A DNA stretch of 5,905 nucleotides from Gammaproteobacteria bacterium (GTDB taxonomy: Bacteria > Pseudomonadota > Gammaproteobacteria > HK1): assembly GCA_013042035.1 (NCBI GenBank), contig JABDQX010000226.1:1-5905 (forward strand), read 5' to 3'. The notes beneath the pieces were generated by a model, which did no database searches, was not told the origin of the DNA, and saw only the letters and a list, made by a program, of their open reading frames with translations. The translations under genes were made by a program, and so were the position numbers. Below are positions 4,663 to 5,905 of the stretch, piece after piece (within the stretch, counting starts at the first letter, position 1; the number at the start of each line of letters is the position of its first letter).

Positions 4663-5905
4663 ATGCCATTCATCCCCCATACCCAACAGGACATCAACGA
4701 TATGCTCTCTACCATCGGTGTAGAGAGCATTGAGGTACTGTTCGACGAGATTCCTGAGGCGCTGCGCAACATTCGTCCACGGGAAGCGTCACCGCGCATG
4801 AGTGAAATGGAGATCAGTCAACTGATGGCCGATCGCGCCGCGCGGGATCGACAACCCATCTGTTTTATCGGCGCCGGCGCCTATGATCATTACATCCCAT
4901 CGGCGGTGTGGCAGATCGCCACACGGGGCGAATTCTATTCGGCCTACACGCCGTATCAGGCCGAGGCCAGTCAGGGCACGTTGCAACTGCTATACGAATA
5001 TCAAACCATGATGGCCAGCCTGACCGGCATGGAGGTATCCAACGCCTCGCTATACGATGGTGCCTCGGCGCTGGCCGAGGCGATGCTGATGGCCGTGCGC
5101 GTCAATCGCAAATCCCAATCCCGCCGCATCCTGGTGCCTCGCACCGTCCATCCCAAATACCGCCGAGTAGCGCACACCATCGTCAGGCATCAGGACATCG
5201 TGCTCGAAGAGATGGACTATGACCATGACGAGGGTTTTCTGGATCCGGCCACGCTGCCCGCCGCACCGGGGGATTTTGCCGCATTGGTGATCCCGCAACC
5301 GAATTTTTTCGGCAATCTGGAAGAGGTGGATGCCTTGACCGATTGGGCGCACCGGCACGATGCGCTGGTGATATCCGTCATCAATCCAACGGCCTTGGCC
5401 CTGATCGCGCCACCGGGTGAATGGGGAGAGGATGGCGCCGATATCGTCTGCGGCGAGGGTCAGCCGCTCGGGGTGCCGCTCGCCTCGGGCGGTCCGTATT
5501 TCGGCATCCTGTGTTGCCGGCAAAAGCTCGTTCGCCAGACGCCAGGACGGATCGTCGGGCGCACCACCGATGCGAATGGCAATCCCGGCTATACGCTAAC
5601 GCTGCAGGCCCGAGAGCAACACATCCGCCGCGCCAAGGCAACCTCCAATATCTGCACCAATCAGGGTCTGCTGGTGACCGCGGCAACTATTTACATGGCG
5701 CTTATGGGACCGGCGGGCCTGGAACAGGTGGCGTCACACTGCCATGCGAATACCCTGGCGTTGGTGGATAAACTAACCGCCGTCACCGGGGTGAAAAAAT
5801 GCTTTCGGCGGCCGTTGTTTCACGAGGCGGTGCTGGGATTGGATCGACCGGTTGGACCGGTGCTGGAGCGGCTGCTGGATGCGGGCGTGCTGGGCGGTTA
5901 CGACC
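4663..5905 (+). CDS. gcvPA: Glycine dehydrogenase (decarboxylating) subunit 1, cut by window edge
   Basis: First subunit of the split P protein, which decarboxylates glycine with PLP and passes the aminomethyl group to lipoyl-GcvH. The visible 414 residues are open to the edge; family length is about 440-450, so only the C-terminal tip is missing. The start MPFIPHTQQDINDMLSTIG and IEVLFDEIP match the short GcvPA N-terminus rather than that of the 950-residue fused GcvP. Further hallmarks: GAGAYDHYIP (70-79), FYSAYTPYQAEASQG (91-105), PNFFG, QPLGVPLASGGP (267-278), and AREQHIRRAKATSNICTNQ (316-334). The PLP lysine of the complex resides in the partner GcvPB, expected next downstream. Start ATG 4663 has no strong ribosome-binding site; the 35-nt spacing from gcvT suggests one operon. 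gcvH is not between the two. Confidence 0.95.
   Translation, partial: MPFIPHTQQDINDMLSTIGVESIEVLFDEIPEALRNIRPREASPRMSEMEISQLMADRAARDRQPICFIGAGAYDHYIPSAVWQIATRGEFYSAYTPYQAEASQGTLQLLYEYQTMMASLTGMEVSNASLYDGASALAEAMLMAVRVNRKSQSRRILVPRTVHPKYRRVAHTIVRHQDIVLEEMDYDHDEGFLDPATLPAAPGDFAALVIPQPNFFGNLEEVDALTDWAHRHDALVISVINPTALALIAPPGEWGEDGADIVCGEGQPLGVPLASGGPYFGILCCRQKLVRQTPGRIVGRTTDANGNPGYTLTLQAREQHIRRAKATSNICTNQGLLVTAATIYMALMGPAGLEQVASHCHANTLALVDKLTAVTGVKKCFRRPLFHEAVLGLDRPVGPVLERLLDAGVLGGYD

Noticed and set aside
5050..5771. Several open frames on both strands opposite or out of frame with gcvPA
   Set aside because: gcvPA is continuous through the whole stretch with family motifs; the Arg/Pro/Ala-rich alternatives are shadows.

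Overview
The window reads as an ordinary chromosomal segment of a proteobacterium, most likely a gammaproteobacterium. GcvT resembles the enterobacterial type from its first residues, glycine decarboxylase is of the split (GcvPA/GcvPB) type, and a DUF294-family protein is followed by a DnaQ-like exonuclease. GC content is moderate in the genes and clearly lower in the intergenic stretch. A closer taxonomic placement, for example among sulfur oxidisers, would be guesswork.

Layout. Positions 1-182 (minus strand) hold the first 60 codons of thymidylate kinase (tmk), which runs off the left edge. Positions 183-724 form a divergent, AT-rich, gene-free region of about 540 bp. It contains a compact cluster of DnaA-box-like nonamers (one perfect TTATCCACA on the minus strand plus near matches) flanked by two copies of an A7 tract, several short dyads, and a TATAAT hexamer reading rightward. 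From there every gene is on the plus strand: a cNMP-like/CBS/DUF294 nucleotidyltransferase-like protein (725-2662), a DEDDh 3'-5' exonuclease (2719-3432), gcvT (3503-4627) and gcvPA (4663 to beyond the right edge).

How the genes work together. The DUF294 protein and the exonuclease form a recurrent proteobacterial gene pair of poorly known role, probably co-transcribed here (56-nt gap). gcvT and gcvPA encode two parts of the glycine cleavage system, which turns glycine plus tetrahydrofolate into CO2, NH3 and 5,10-methylene-THF. The lipoyl carrier gene gcvH is not between them, and gcvPB is expected just past the right edge. There is a loose metabolic link between the ends of the window: methylene-THF is the methyl donor for dTMP, and Tmk phosphorylates dTMP.

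The most unusual sequence is the intergenic DnaA-box cluster. It could be a DnaA-controlled promoter region, a DnaA-titrating site or a replication origin, and the sequence alone cannot decide. Within genes, the main points are the loss of the usual cyclic-nucleotide contacts in the DUF294 protein, its His/Asp-rich patch, and an apparent insertion in GcvT. I see no mobile element, CRISPR array, tRNA or rRNA.
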